Of a stretch of 64,000 bases of DNA, positions 7,776 to 15,916 are shown piece after piece. The notes below the pieces were generated by a model that saw nothing but the letters and a program-made list of their open reading frames with translations, searched no databases and was not told where the DNA came from. Origin of the DNA: Pedobacter heparinus DSM 2366 (GTDB taxonomy: Bacteria > Bacteroidota > Bacteroidia > Sphingobacteriales > Sphingobacteriaceae); the NCBI RefSeq assembly GCF_000023825.1, contig NC_013061.1:3100001-3164000 (forward strand). Reading direction: 5' to 3'. The first letter of the stretch is position 1. Every line of letters begins with the position of its first letter. The position numbers and the translations under genes were made by a program.

Positions 7776-10319
7776 ATGAAAGTTAAAGACATTTTAAAAA
7801 TACTTTTTGTAAGCTTAGCCCTTATTTATTGTGTTCAGGTAAAGGCGCAAAATGCAGGTATTATACCTTCTTATAATTATTCCCAAATAACGGAACATCC
7901 CAGGCTTTTACTGGTCAAAGGAGAAGAAAATGCTTTAAAAGCATCGATCCAAAGAAATCCGGAGTTTAAAATCGTAGATACCTATATCAGGCAGGTGGCA
8001 GATCAACTGCTTTCTGAAAAGCCTTTGGTGTTTAAAAAAGATGGTAAAAGACTGCTGGCAGTTTCCAGAAAAGCACTTACAAGGTTATATTATCTGTCTT
8101 ACAGTTACCGGATATCAAAAGATATCAAATACCTGAACAGGGCGGAAACAGAGCTCAATGCCATTTGTGATTTTGAAAGTTGGAATCCTTCACATTTTTT
8201 AGACGTAGGGGAAATGTGTATGGCTGTTTCTTTAGCGTATGACTGGTTATACAGTGATTTAAAGGAAAGTACGAAAAAAAATGTGCGCAAAGCGATTCTG
8301 GAAAAAGCCTTTGCCCCTTCCTACGTAAAAGAAGATGCCTGGTTTTTGGAAAGAAACAACAACTGGAACTCTGTTTGTAATGCTGGCCTGGTGTACGGGG
8401 CCCTGGCCATTTTAGAAGATGAAAAAGAGCAGTCGGTAGCCATTATTGAACGGGCTTTAAAATCCAATGTTTTACCATTACAGGCTTATGCACCAGATGG
8501 AAATTATCCCGAAGGACCAGGTTACTGGAACTATGGTACCTCGTTCCAGGTGATGTTGTTTGCTGCATTGGAAAGCGCATTCGGCTCTGATAAAGGTTTG
8601 TCCAAAGCTCCTGGTTTTATGGCTTCCGCCCATTACATGGCCTTCTCTTCTGGGCCATCAGGAAATTACTTCAACTATTATGATTGTGGAAGAGAGATTA
8701 CTTCATGTTCTTCTATGTTTTGGTTTGCAAACAAATTAAACGATCCATCATTGATATTTCCAGAAATAGCTTTAATCAACAATGGCGTGTATACCCGTGC
8801 AGATCAGTCTGATATTGAACGGATTTTACCCAATGTACTTATTTTTGGGAGAGACCTGACTTTATCAAAAGTAAAGTTACCATCAAAACAAATATTTACA
8901 GGACATGGAATTACACCCGTTGCTATTGTACGTACAAATTGGGAAAGCGGAGCGGGTAAATTTTTAGGAATTAAAGGGGGCAGCGCTGCTGACGGACATG
9001 CGCACATGGATCAGGGAACGTTTGTATACGATGTTGGCAGATTAAGATGGGCCATGGATTTCGGGATGCAGAGCTACATCACGATGGAATCTAAAGGTGT
9101 AGACCTATGGAACATGGCCCAGAATTCTCAAAGATGGGATATCTTCAGGTACAATAATTTGAATCATAATACCCTAAGTATCAACAACCAACGTCATAAT
9201 GTTAGTGGCAGGGCTGAAATTATTGAAGCTTTTGAAAATAAGAATGAGCTGGGTGCCAAGCTAGACCTAAAGTCCGTCTTGAATTTTAACGATGAATTGA
9301 AAACTGCCACCAGGAAAGCCAGCATCATAGACGATTCGTATTTGAAAATAGAAGATTTTGTGGAAACAAATGCCAAACCTGTAGACTTAAGATGGAACAT
9401 GGTTACCCCTGCCCTGGCTCAGATTGTCGATAAAAATACCATTAAACTTTCCCAGCAGGGAAAAACCATGTTTTTGAAGTTCAACGCCGATGTTCCGTTT
9501 AAACTAGTCATCCGACCTTCGGAAAACCCCAGCCAATACAAATGTGAGTTTGGAGATTACAAGTATGGCGATTACAACCAGCAAAATAAGGGGACAGTGA
9601 TGCTTGGCTTTGATTCAAAAATCCCGGCGAATAAAGCTGCCAGGTTTACGGTGACACTTGTAGAAGGGAAACCAGATATGTTATTGAAAAAGAACACCAT
9701 CATTCTTGATGCTCCAGACCCTAATACTGCATCTTATGGAAGTAATGTTTTTTATGATGTTTCTCCTATCGGCGTTAGCAGCACAGGTGAGTTATATCCA
9801 ATTGAAACTCCAGACTGGAATATTTATGGCCATGTAGACGTAAAAAACCTGTTTGATAAGGTTTTTAAATTTCGGATTGATGCTAAAAGAATTACTGCAG
9901 CAGGGATTGTTAATACCGGAATTGATAGATCTTTGAATGGGCAGTTGGGTGTTAGAGGGGGGGAAAGTACTGGAATTGATAAAAATGAAGGATACCTGCT
10001 GAGTCTTGATTTAAGGGATTTAGCGACTTCGGTAACGATTGAGCTTACAAAAATTGGTTTTACTTACCTGGATGCTTCAGAATCTTGTACGCTTGTTAAT
10101 CGTCAAAATCCGGGAAAGATGATGGTGTTTACTGGAAATGATAGTAAAAAAATAGAAGAGGTTAAAATAACATCCGTCCATAAAAGACAATTTGTAGATG
10201 TTTCCAGTTTGGGCATTTCCTTCAAAGGTGGTTCAGATAATCCAGAGTTTTTGTCGTTTTTTAATACCGGCGATAAAGGAAATTTTAGAGTATCTGGTTT
10301 TGAGTTTATAGTAAAGTAA
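7776..10319 (+). CDS. Heparinase II/III-family polysaccharide lyase with C-terminal accessory domain
   Basis: 847 residues with a signal peptide (ending VQVKAQ). An alpha/alpha-barrel domain runs from about 35 to 350 and a heparinase II/III beta domain from about 365 to 640. Residues expected for catalysis and metal binding are present: Asn196/Asn198 (NNNWNSVCNAG), Tyr250 (GPGYWNYG), His408 and His410 (DGHAHMDQG), Asp428 (RWAMDFG) and His464 (LNHNTLS). Such enzymes cleave uronic-acid polysaccharides by beta-elimination, leaving a 4,5-unsaturated uronate. Residues about 655-847 form an extra beta domain shared with the N-terminus of the divergent lyase at 1-967. It is the last gene of the PUL operon. 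Substrate (heparin/heparan, alginate-like or other) cannot be read from sequence; family assignment is strong. Confidence 0.88.
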   Translation: MKVKDILKILFVSLALIYCVQVKAQNAGIIPSYNYSQITEHPRLLLVKGEENALKASIQRNPEFKIVDTYIRQVADQLLSEKPLVFKKDGKRLLAVSRKALTRLYYLSYSYRISKDIKYLNRAETELNAICDFESWNPSHFLDVGEMCMAVSLAYDWLYSDLKESTKKNVRKAILEKAFAPSYVKEDAWFLERNNNWNSVCNAGLVYGALAILEDEKEQSVAIIERALKSNVLPLQAYAPDGNYPEGPGYWNYGTSFQVMLFAALESAFGSDKGLSKAPGFMASAHYMAFSSGPSGNYFNYYDCGREITSCSSMFWFANKLNDPSLIFPEIALINNGVYTRADQSDIERILPNVLIFGRDLTLSKVKLPSKQIFTGHGITPVAIVRTNWESGAGKFLGIKGGSAADGHAHMDQGTFVYDVGRLRWAMDFGMQSYITMESKGVDLWNMAQNSQRWDIFRYNNLNHNTLSINNQRHNVSGRAEIIEAFENKNELGAKLDLKSVLNFNDELKTATRKASIIDDSYLKIEDFVETNAKPVDLRWNMVTPALAQIVDKNTIKLSQQGKTMFLKFNADVPFKLVIRPSENPSQYKCEFGDYKYGDYNQQNKGTVMLGFDSKIPANKAARFTVTLVEGKPDMLLKKNTIILDAPDPNTASYGSNVFYDVSPIGVSSTGELYPIETPDWNIYGHVDVKNLFDKVFKFRIDAKRITAAGIVNTGIDRSLNGQLGVRGGESTGIDKNEGYLLSLDLRDLATSVTIELTKIGFTYLDASESCTLVNRQNPGKMMVFTGNDSKKIEEVKITSVHKRQFVDVSSLGISFKGGSDNPEFLSFFNTGDKGNFRVSGFEFIVK

Positions 10320-10461
10320 TTTCGAAGTTTCTTTCTACTACTTTATCGCAATTGAACCCACTTCGGCCATTTTTTTAATCTAATGTAACAATCTGATTTC
10401 AAACAGCAAAAACGCGTATCTCCATTTTCGCCACAGAACAATAGAAGTTTTGCAGTTTTTA

Positions 10462-11217
10462 TTAAATTAAGCCATGCAGAATACAGGTTTTAACCAATTG
10501 CGCAGTGTTTTTGCATTCTGCCTTGGTTAAAATATTTTTCCGATGCTGTTTCACCGTTGATTCAGCGATAAATAATTTATTGGCTATTTCTCCACTGTTC
10601 AGACCTTTAGAAATATTTTTAATGATATCGATCTCCCTTTTTGAGAATGAAATCGGCACTTCCGTATTTTCGTCAATACTCAAATTCATAAACGAGGGTT
10701 CGCCATGTAAACCGATAAGTGAAATCTTATAGTTGGGTGTATGACCAAGATGGTCGATCCGGGTATTGATAATTAGCGACTTCCCATACCCCCCAGTTTC
10801 ATCTAAAGTAAGCATCAGTGCCTGATGGTTAAATAAAACATAATTTCCGTTTTTTAACCTGACTCTATAATTGTAATTAATCTTATAGCTCATTAGCTTA
10901 TCTCTGCCAACCTTGTTTACAAAGAACGTAGTTAAAAATTCTTCTGCTTTTATAACAAATTTAATGTCGTCCGGATGGAGCAAACACAATATGTCGTTAA
11001 TTGTGATGCTCCCAGGATTCAGGTCATAAATTTCATAAACTGAGTCACTGACATGGGAAATAGACATATCATAGAAATCGATGATGAAAAAAGAAATCGG
11101 GCCCGTACTTACAATGGAATTAGTTAATTCATTAAAAGAGATTTGGTGGCCGTCCGTTACGTTTATTGATCTATGAGCAGCCCAGACATTGTGGAGCGTT
11201 TGTATTTCAGCCTTCAT
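10462..11217 (-). CDS. PAS-like sensor / LuxR-type HTH transcriptional regulator
   Basis: 251 residues, no signal or membrane segment. Residues about 30-150 resemble a PAS fold (ISFFIIDFYDMSISHVSDS, then LLHPDD, then the FxxxY-type sheet KINYNYRVRLKNGNYVLFNHQ). Residues about 185-250 are a LuxR/GerE helix-turn-helix (FSKREIDIIKNISKGLNSGEIANKLFI then STVKQHRKNI). It lies convergent to the PUL lyase, separated by a 142-base gap in which I see no strong terminator. No hybrid two-component regulator or ECF sigma is adjacent to the left PUL, so this is the only local candidate regulator, but that link is inference. Similar free-standing PAS-LuxR proteins are frequent in Sphingobacteriaceae. Confidence 0.8.
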   Translation of the reverse strand: MKAEIQTLHNVWAAHRSINVTDGHQISFNELTNSIVSTGPISFFIIDFYDMSISHVSDSVYEIYDLNPGSITINDILCLLHPDDIKFVIKAEEFLTTFFVNKVGRDKLMSYKINYNYRVRLKNGNYVLFNHQALMLTLDETGGYGKSLIINTRIDHLGHTPNYKISLIGLHGEPSFMNLSIDENTEVPISFSKREIDIIKNISKGLNSGEIANKLFIAESTVKQHRKNILTKAECKNTAQLVKTCILHGLI

Positions 11218-11333
11218 CTAGATTGAATTTGAACAAATAATTTCTGTTTTCAAATGTAGCTAAATGTGATTACTTATGCTATACTTACCTGAGTATTCCG
11301 CGGAAGCGCTTTTTCACCATGCCCGTTATATAA

Positions 11334-11507
11334 GTTCTAAGAAGGTTTCACAAAACATTGATATCTATTTTATTGCGGAAGATCATATTGGGTGATATCT
11401 ATCAAAAGCATGCTATTATTCATGCGGTGTTCAAAGATAATCTTGCTTACGGTGGCGGTATATTTAGAACACCTTACATCGATCCAACATTTAAAGATAA
11501 ACACTGA
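11334..11507 (+). pseudogene. Possible gene remnant (57-codon open frame without ATG)
   Basis: This is in the 357-base gap between the LuxR-type regulator and the tRNA. A frame stays open after TAA 11331-11333 to TGA 11505-11507 and ends ...GGGIFRTPYIDPTFKDKH, which looks protein-like. There is no ATG; the only bacterial-type start is TTG at 11358, with no evident upstream context. I do not recognise the family. It could be the 3' end of a decayed gene next to a tRNA, or simply chance. Confidence 0.2.
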
Positions 11508-11512
11508 TAATC

Positions 11513-11549
11513 AAAAAGAAAGGACTGCTCATCTATGAACAGTCCTTTC
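11513..11549 (-). terminator. Rho-independent terminator of tRNA-Arg
   Basis: On the minus strand a 10-bp stem (arms 11540-11549 and 11518-11527, GAAAGGACTG/CAGTCCTTTC) with a 12-base loop is followed by a T-run (complement of 11513-11517). It lies 26 bases after the tRNA end. Confidence 0.8.
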
Positions 11550-11574
11550 AAATTTCGGGGACCGATCCCCTTTG

Positions 11575-11648
11575 TACCCTGGAAGGGACTCGAACCCCTG
11601 ACCCACGGTTTAGAAAACCGTTGCTCTATCCAGCTGAGCTACCAAGGC
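11575..11648 (-). tRNA. tRNA-Arg (anticodon UCU)
   Basis: 74 bases that fold as a cloverleaf. The acceptor arm GCCTTGG pairs with CCAGGGT (two G-T pairs), the D arm holds AGCTCAGCTGGATAGAGC, the anticodon stem is ACGGT/ACCGT with loop TTTCTAA giving anticodon TCT, and the T arm holds GGTTCGAGTCC. CCA is not encoded. It decodes AGA, a common arginine codon in the SusC/SusD genes here. Confidence 0.93.
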
Positions 11649-11699
11649 ATCTCCCGTTAGGAGCGGCAAAGATAGCCGTTAAGAAGTAAACACGCAAAT

Positions 11700-13070
11700 T
11701 TAAATTGCTATTTTCTTTTGTGGAAACTGGGTCGTATGGCTACTGATCAGATTTAAAATGTAATCATCAGAGGGATAAGGCTGTAACACAGACTTCAGCA
11801 TTTCCGGGCCCGCAATATCAGTATGGTAAGAAATATAGCCCATCCCGTAAAATTTACCCTGCTCTACCAAAAGACAACTTTGCTCTTCTTCAGTCCTCCC
11901 CTTATCTATCACAGCAAAGGTAGGAAGGATTGAACTTAAATATTCAATGGCATATTTTACCCTTACGTTATAGGAGGCGGCAGACTCTATGCCAAGACAG
12001 GCTCCACTACATTTTCCTTCGTTATGGCCGGTACATGCATCTCTGTTTTTTTGAATGAAGCACAGTTTTTCACAGAGCTTGTGTTCCTTGATCAACCTCC
12101 TCAATAAATTATGCCCCTCGACCAAGGAATTAAAGCTATATAGTACAGGCACACGTTTTTTGTAGGTATCAATCCCAAGTCTCATATAACCCTTTTGGTC
12201 TTCAAAAACATACAATCCATATTTCTGTTCATAACGCTTCAAAGCACGATTATTTTCGGGCCATAACCGCTTGATCTCGGCCGCTTCAAGGATAAAAGCC
12301 ATAAGCTCCGTCCCGCAAATCTCAAAATCAATGCTATGGATATTTTTAAGAAATTCCTGACGCTGTTTTCCCGAATTATTACCGGTAAAATGGGAACAAA
12401 CCCTTTTCAGAATATTTTTAGCCTTCCCAACGTAAACAACAATTCCCTTTTGGTCTCTAAAATAGTAAACACCGGGTACCTGAGGAAGCTTATCTATCTG
12501 GGTCCTGGAAAGATGAGGTGGCAAAACCTGCTCTTTTGAAGCGCGGCTTAAAGTCTGGACTATAATCCCCTCCAGATCAGTCTTTAACAATAGTGTTAAA
12601 AGTTCGGCTGTCGCCCTGGCGTCCCCACCGGCTCTATGCCGGTCATGAATGGCTATATTTAACGCATTACACAGTTTACCCAAACTATAAGAACTATAGC
12701 CAGGAAACAACTTCCTGCTCAGCCTAACCGTGCATAGTTTTTTACAGCGAAGGTCATAACCGGATAAGCTTAAATGGTGTTTTATAAATGAAAAATCGAA
12801 ATTCACATTATGTGCAACAAATATTTTATCGTGCAACATTGCATAAATTTCGGCAGCTACACCTCCAAATAAAGGAGCAGTTACCACCATTTCATTACTG
12901 ATACCAGTAAGTGTCTCTATATAAGCCGGGATTTCCTGACCGGGATTAATCAGTGTTTCATAAGCTTCTACAACCTCCCGCCCATCATGTACCAGGATAG
13001 AAATTTCCGTAATGCCATTCCCGGAAGCAAAACCACCAGTGGTTTCAATATCTACTACTGCATACAACAT
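11700..13070 (-). CDS. DnaQ-like 3'-5' exonuclease fused to a GIY-YIG (UvrC-N-like) nuclease
   Basis: ATG at 13068-13070 gives 456 residues beginning MLYAVVDIETTGG; a TTG two codons earlier is less likely. Residues 1-165 are a DEDDh exonuclease (VVDIETTG, AHNVNFDFSF, HRAGGDARATAEL). Residues about 190-275 are a GIY-YIG domain (VPGVYYFRDQKG, VVYVGKAKNILKRV). The C-terminal part has a UvrC-like Cys cluster (DACTGHNEGKCSGACLG). This domain combination is known in several phyla and resembles an epsilon-subunit proofreading nuclease joined to a Cho/UvrC-type incision nuclease. The likely role is DNA repair. It is a single gene with no partner in the same orientation. Confidence 0.85.
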   Translation of the reverse strand: MLYAVVDIETTGGFASGNGITEISILVHDGREVVEAYETLINPGQEIPAYIETLTGISNEMVVTAPLFGGVAAEIYAMLHDKIFVAHNVNFDFSFIKHHLSLSGYDLRCKKLCTVRLSRKLFPGYSSYSLGKLCNALNIAIHDRHRAGGDARATAELLTLLLKTDLEGIIVQTLSRASKEQVLPPHLSRTQIDKLPQVPGVYYFRDQKGIVVYVGKAKNILKRVCSHFTGNNSGKQRQEFLKNIHSIDFEICGTELMAFILEAAEIKRLWPENNRALKRYEQKYGLYVFEDQKGYMRLGIDTYKKRVPVLYSFNSLVEGHNLLRRLIKEHKLCEKLCFIQKNRDACTGHNEGKCSGACLGIESAASYNVRVKYAIEYLSSILPTFAVIDKGRTEEEQSCLLVEQGKFYGMGYISYHTDIAGPEMLKSVLQPYPSDDYILNLISSHTTQFPQKKIAI

Positions 13071-13220
13071 TAACAATTGACTTTACATGGTTAAACAGTT
13101 CAAATATGCTAATAATTTTAGTAACAAAATTAAAATAATTGATTTGTTAACTATTTTTGAGTAGATTTTTTATATGTGGCATGCAAATGGTAAATAGATA
13201 GATAACAAAAGAAATGATAA

Positions 13221-13586
13221 ATGTCTAAAAAAATATTAGCGGTAGATGATGATCGTGAGATAGTTGAAGTAATCAAGATCATACTTGAGGATGAAGGATA
13301 CGAAGTTTCTACGTTAACAAATGGAAAAAATGTATTAAATGTAATTACTTCTTTAAGACCTGATCTCATTCTTTTAGATGTTATGCTGGGAGGAATGGAT
13401 GGCAGAGAAATTTGCAGGACCATAAAATCTCACGCAATTTTTAAGTACATTCCTATCGTTATGATATCTGCAAGCCATAATTTACAAAATCTGTTAAAGA
13501 TGCCAGGCTCACCAAACGATTTTCTTTCGAAACCTTTTGACATCGATAACCTGGTAAAAAAAGTTAAAGCACAACTGGCAGTTTAA
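13221..13586 (+). CDS. Stand-alone CheY-like response-regulator receiver
   Basis: 121 residues consisting of one receiver domain: acidic pocket Asp9-Asp10-Asp11, phosphorylation site Asp53 (LILLDVML), Ser83 in the Thr/Ser position and Lys104 (FLSKPF). There is no output domain, so it should act by phosphorylation-dependent binding or in a phosphorelay. No histidine kinase is nearby; the partner is unknown. Confidence 0.9.
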   Translation: MSKKILAVDDDREIVEVIKIILEDEGYEVSTLTNGKNVLNVITSLRPDLILLDVMLGGMDGREICRTIKSHAIFKYIPIVMISASHNLQNLLKMPGSPNDFLSKPFDIDNLVKKVKAQLAV

Positions 13587-13649
13587 TCCTAAAGTGTACT
13601 AATTAATATAATAATGCAATTAAATTGTATAGGATAGTAATCGGCATCC

Positions 13650-14051
13650 TCAGGAAGTTTCAATCTTAATCGGATTACTCAAAATCTTATGTATCGGACA
13701 CTTATCTGCTATTACCAATAGTCTTTTCCGTTCATCTTCGGTTAAATCGCCTGTAAAGATTATTTTTCTACTTATCGTAGTTTCCTTATTCATTTCTTCT
13801 TCTTTACATATAGCAAGCTCAATTTTGATATGATCAAGCTTTAAGTTCTTCCTATCCGCATACATCCTGATCGTAATTGCAGTGCAGCTCCCTAAACTTG
13901 CCAGTAATAAAGCTGCCGGGGCCATTCCTTCATCTGTTCCCCCTAGATCCTCAGGTTCATCTGAATAGATGAAGTGTCCGCCCGAGTAAACCTTAGTTTT
14001 GTAATGGGATCTGTCTAATTCCGTAATTGCTGTAATTTGATTACCTGTCAT
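13650..14051 (-). CDS. OsmC/Ohr-family protein
   Basis: 133 residues with the two redox cysteines of the family, Cys56 (ASLGSCTAIT) and Cys118 (ADKCPIHK), in the expected spacing. OsmC/Ohr proteins reduce organic hydroperoxides using this thiol pair. The YhfA-like branch also fits (PxxLLLASLGSC). It converges with the receiver gene and is a single gene, consistent with the stress-related genes that follow. Confidence 0.88.
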   Translation of the reverse strand: MTGNQITAITELDRSHYKTKVYSGGHFIYSDEPEDLGGTDEGMAPAALLLASLGSCTAITIRMYADRKNLKLDHIKIELAICKEEEMNKETTISRKIIFTGDLTEDERKRLLVIADKCPIHKILSNPIKIETS

Positions 14052-14204
14052 CTGCTTTTATTTAAAAATATAATTGAGATTAATATAAGGAAAAAGGATT
14101 ACCAATTGTTTTTTCAATAGCTTCCTTTGCAATAAATACACAAAAAATCGGATGATTATAAAACCATTACCAGTAAAGGATGTTTTTATAGCACATCAAA
14201 ACTT

Positions 14205-14666
14205 ATGAAAATGGAAAACAATTCAGTAAACGCAGAAATTTTAAACGACCTTATTCAAATCAGTAACGACAGGGTTGAAGGCTATCAGAAAGCAATAGAA
14301 GAGTTGCACGTAGAGGACGCAGATCTTAAATCCCTATTTGTTGAAATGGTAAGGCAAAGTCACAGGCACAAAGCAGCATTGGTAAAAGAGGTTCAGGTAT
14401 TGGGAAAAGAACCTGAAAGTGGAACTACTACTTCAGGAAAAATTTACCGCACCTGGATGGACATTAAGGCAATTTTCACCGGACATGACCGGGAAACGGT
14501 ATTAAACAATTGTGAATTCGGCGAAGATGCCGCCCAAAAAGCCTATAAAATGGCACTTGAAGAAGATGGGCTATCTGCCAATCTCAGGTCATTAATTTCA
14601 GATCAGAAAACGGAACTGAAAACATCACATGATCAGATAAAATCGCTTAGAGACAAGGTCTCTTAA
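14205..14666 (+). CDS. PA2169-family (DUF2383) four-helix-bundle protein
   Basis: 153 residues, all-helical and ferritin-like in pattern: LNDLIQISNDRVEGYQKA, then VEMVRQSHRHKAAL, then NCEFGEDAAQKAYKMAL. This matches the PA2169/DUF2383 family, small cytoplasmic four-helix bundles linked to stress in other bacteria; the biochemical role is unknown. ATG at 14205 is used; a second ATG two codons later is equally possible. A strong terminator follows. Confidence 0.82.
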   Translation: MKMENNSVNAEILNDLIQISNDRVEGYQKAIEELHVEDADLKSLFVEMVRQSHRHKAALVKEVQVLGKEPESGTTTSGKIYRTWMDIKAIFTGHDRETVLNNCEFGEDAAQKAYKMALEEDGLSANLRSLISDQKTELKTSHDQIKSLRDKVS

Positions 14667-14671
14667 ATAAA

Positions 14672-14713
14672 ATTAATGAAAAAAGGCCAGATAACCTTTT
14701 TTCATTAATTTTT
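14672..14713 (+). terminator. Rho-independent terminator after the four-helix protein gene
   Basis: A perfect 15-bp stem (14672-14686 with 14695-14709, AATGAAAAAAGG paired to CCTTTTTTCATT) with an 8-base loop is followed by a T-run. Confidence 0.85.
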
Positions 14714-14726
14714 AGAAACATTAATT

Positions 14727-14930
14727 ATGCCCTCAAGTGTAATCCATCATTTTAGTTATGATCCGGATGCAAAAGCTTTAAAAATAACTTTTGTATCGGG
14801 CATAAGATATAAATACAAAAATGTGCCAGAGGAAGTTTTCAATATGCTTAAGGCTGCTGGTTCAAAGGGAAGATATTTTAATTATTTTATCAAGGGAAAG
14901 TTTAAGTACAATAAAATGAAACATTCCTGA
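14727..14930 (+). CDS. KTSC-domain protein
   Basis: 67 residues matching the small KTSC domain: SSVIHHFSYDPDAKALKITF, then YKYKNVPEEVFN, then AAGSKGRYFNYFIKGK. The final KTSC motif is degenerate. Function of the family is uncertain; it is often fused or adjacent to lysyl-tRNA-synthetase-like or stress genes. It ends only 7 bases from the convergent gene at 14938. Confidence 0.82.
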   Translation: MPSSVIHHFSYDPDAKALKITFVSGIRYKYKNVPEEVFNMLKAAGSKGRYFNYFIKGKFKYNKMKHS

Positions 14931-14937
14931 TTCATTT

Positions 14938-15504
14938 TCATTCAGCTTCTCTTTTTACGTACGTTTTATTTCCGTTCTTATTGATATAATATTTTCCTCC
15001 ACGCGGACCGGTTAAAATTTGCTCACCATTAGGTCCTTTTAAACTTCTGTCTACAGTTGGCTTATAATCCTTAGCATTGGTAACCGCAGTTGTAGTTGTT
15101 TTTTTAACCGTAGCAGCTTCTTTTTTTGCTGCTGCTACAGGAGCTTCAGCCTTCTCTTTATTAGCCGTATAACGTTTATCAGGAGTACCATCTTTTTTCA
15201 TACCAGGTACCGTTGCAGCTTCTTTGGCTACAGCTTTCTTGGTTGTCGTTTTTACTTCTTTCGCCGCTGCAGCACTATTTGTATACCTTTTATCAGGTGT
15301 ACCATCTTTTTTTAGCTTTACAGCTGTTGCTTTCTGTTTATCTTCGGCTTTTTTTGCATCTGCCTTAACTTTGGCAGCTTCTTTTTTTGCATCGGCCTTA
15401 GCCTTGGCAGTTTCCGTTTTAGCGCTGGTAACTGCAGCAGTTTGTGCCATACTTAAGCTTACACAGAAGCTTAAAACAGCAATTAGTGAAAGTAATTTTT
15501 TCAT
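14938..15504 (-). CDS. Exported Lys/Ala-rich repeat protein with a PBCV-type basic adaptor-like tail
   Basis: 188 residues. A signal peptide (ending SLSMAQ) is followed by low-complexity Lys/Ala sequence with two copies of KKDGTPDKRYT (about residues 65-76 and 102-112). A conserved C-terminal module (about 155-188) reads GPNGEQILTGPRGGKYYINK then GNKTYVKR. That tail resembles the basic adaptor module named from chlorella-virus proteins (from memory; not searched). The mature protein is very basic and may bind nucleic acid, acidic polysaccharide or envelope. Ala/Lys codon runs give long spurious frames on the other strand. Confidence 0.7.
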   Translation of the reverse strand: MKKLLSLIAVLSFCVSLSMAQTAAVTSAKTETAKAKADAKKEAAKVKADAKKAEDKQKATAVKLKKDGTPDKRYTNSAAAAKEVKTTTKKAVAKEAATVPGMKKDGTPDKRYTANKEKAEAPVAAAKKEAATVKKTTTTAVTNAKDYKPTVDRSLKGPNGEQILTGPRGGKYYINKNGNKTYVKREAE

Positions 15505-15635
15505 AGTGTTCTTTTAAAATTGTCTGATTCAATTTATTAAACCGTTACCACATCAGGTAATATTATACAATTTAGCATATTGTAACGAGTTTATAAAAAA
15601 AACATTCAATTACTTAACAACTGATAATTAACAGC

Positions 15636-15869
15636 TTACATCCTAAACCGTAACGAAACAGATCTTCCCAGAGCCTGGGCCAGTTCAGGTTCTACCATAA
15701 AAGCCCCTGCATTCTGCACCCATACATTCTTTTCATCTTTAACTAAAATAATATCATGACCATTAAAGCCTATATGCAATTCAGTTGTAGCTTTAGTTAT
15801 TGCAGAACTATTTAATATTTCATATACATAGTCTGTGTCTTTATACGTAATGCGCATCGGCAGCCCCAT
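15636..15869 (-). CDS. Small hypothetical protein downstream of dinB
   Basis: 77 residues, no signal peptide, predicted mostly beta. It begins MGLPMRITYKDTDYVYEI; an ATG at codon 5 is an alternative start. It lies 47 bases after dinB in the same direction, so it may be co-transcribed. I do not recognise the family. Confidence 0.6.
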   Translation of the reverse strand: MGLPMRITYKDTDYVYEILNSSAITKATTELHIGFNGHDIILVKDEKNVWVQNAGAFMVEPELAQALGRSVSLRFRM

Positions 15870-15916
15870 AATTTTCTTTTCCTCGGTGTAAAGATAAATT
15901 AAAAAAACAGATATTG

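Noticed and set aside
11218..11700. Genomic island boundary at tRNA-Arg
   Set aside because: Only a doubtful 57-codon remnant is next to the tRNA; no integrase, no direct repeat of the tRNA 3' end and no mobility gene was seen.
13151..13423. 90-codon minus-strand frame
   Set aside because: Overlaps the receiver gene at 13221-13586, which has all catalytic residues of the family.
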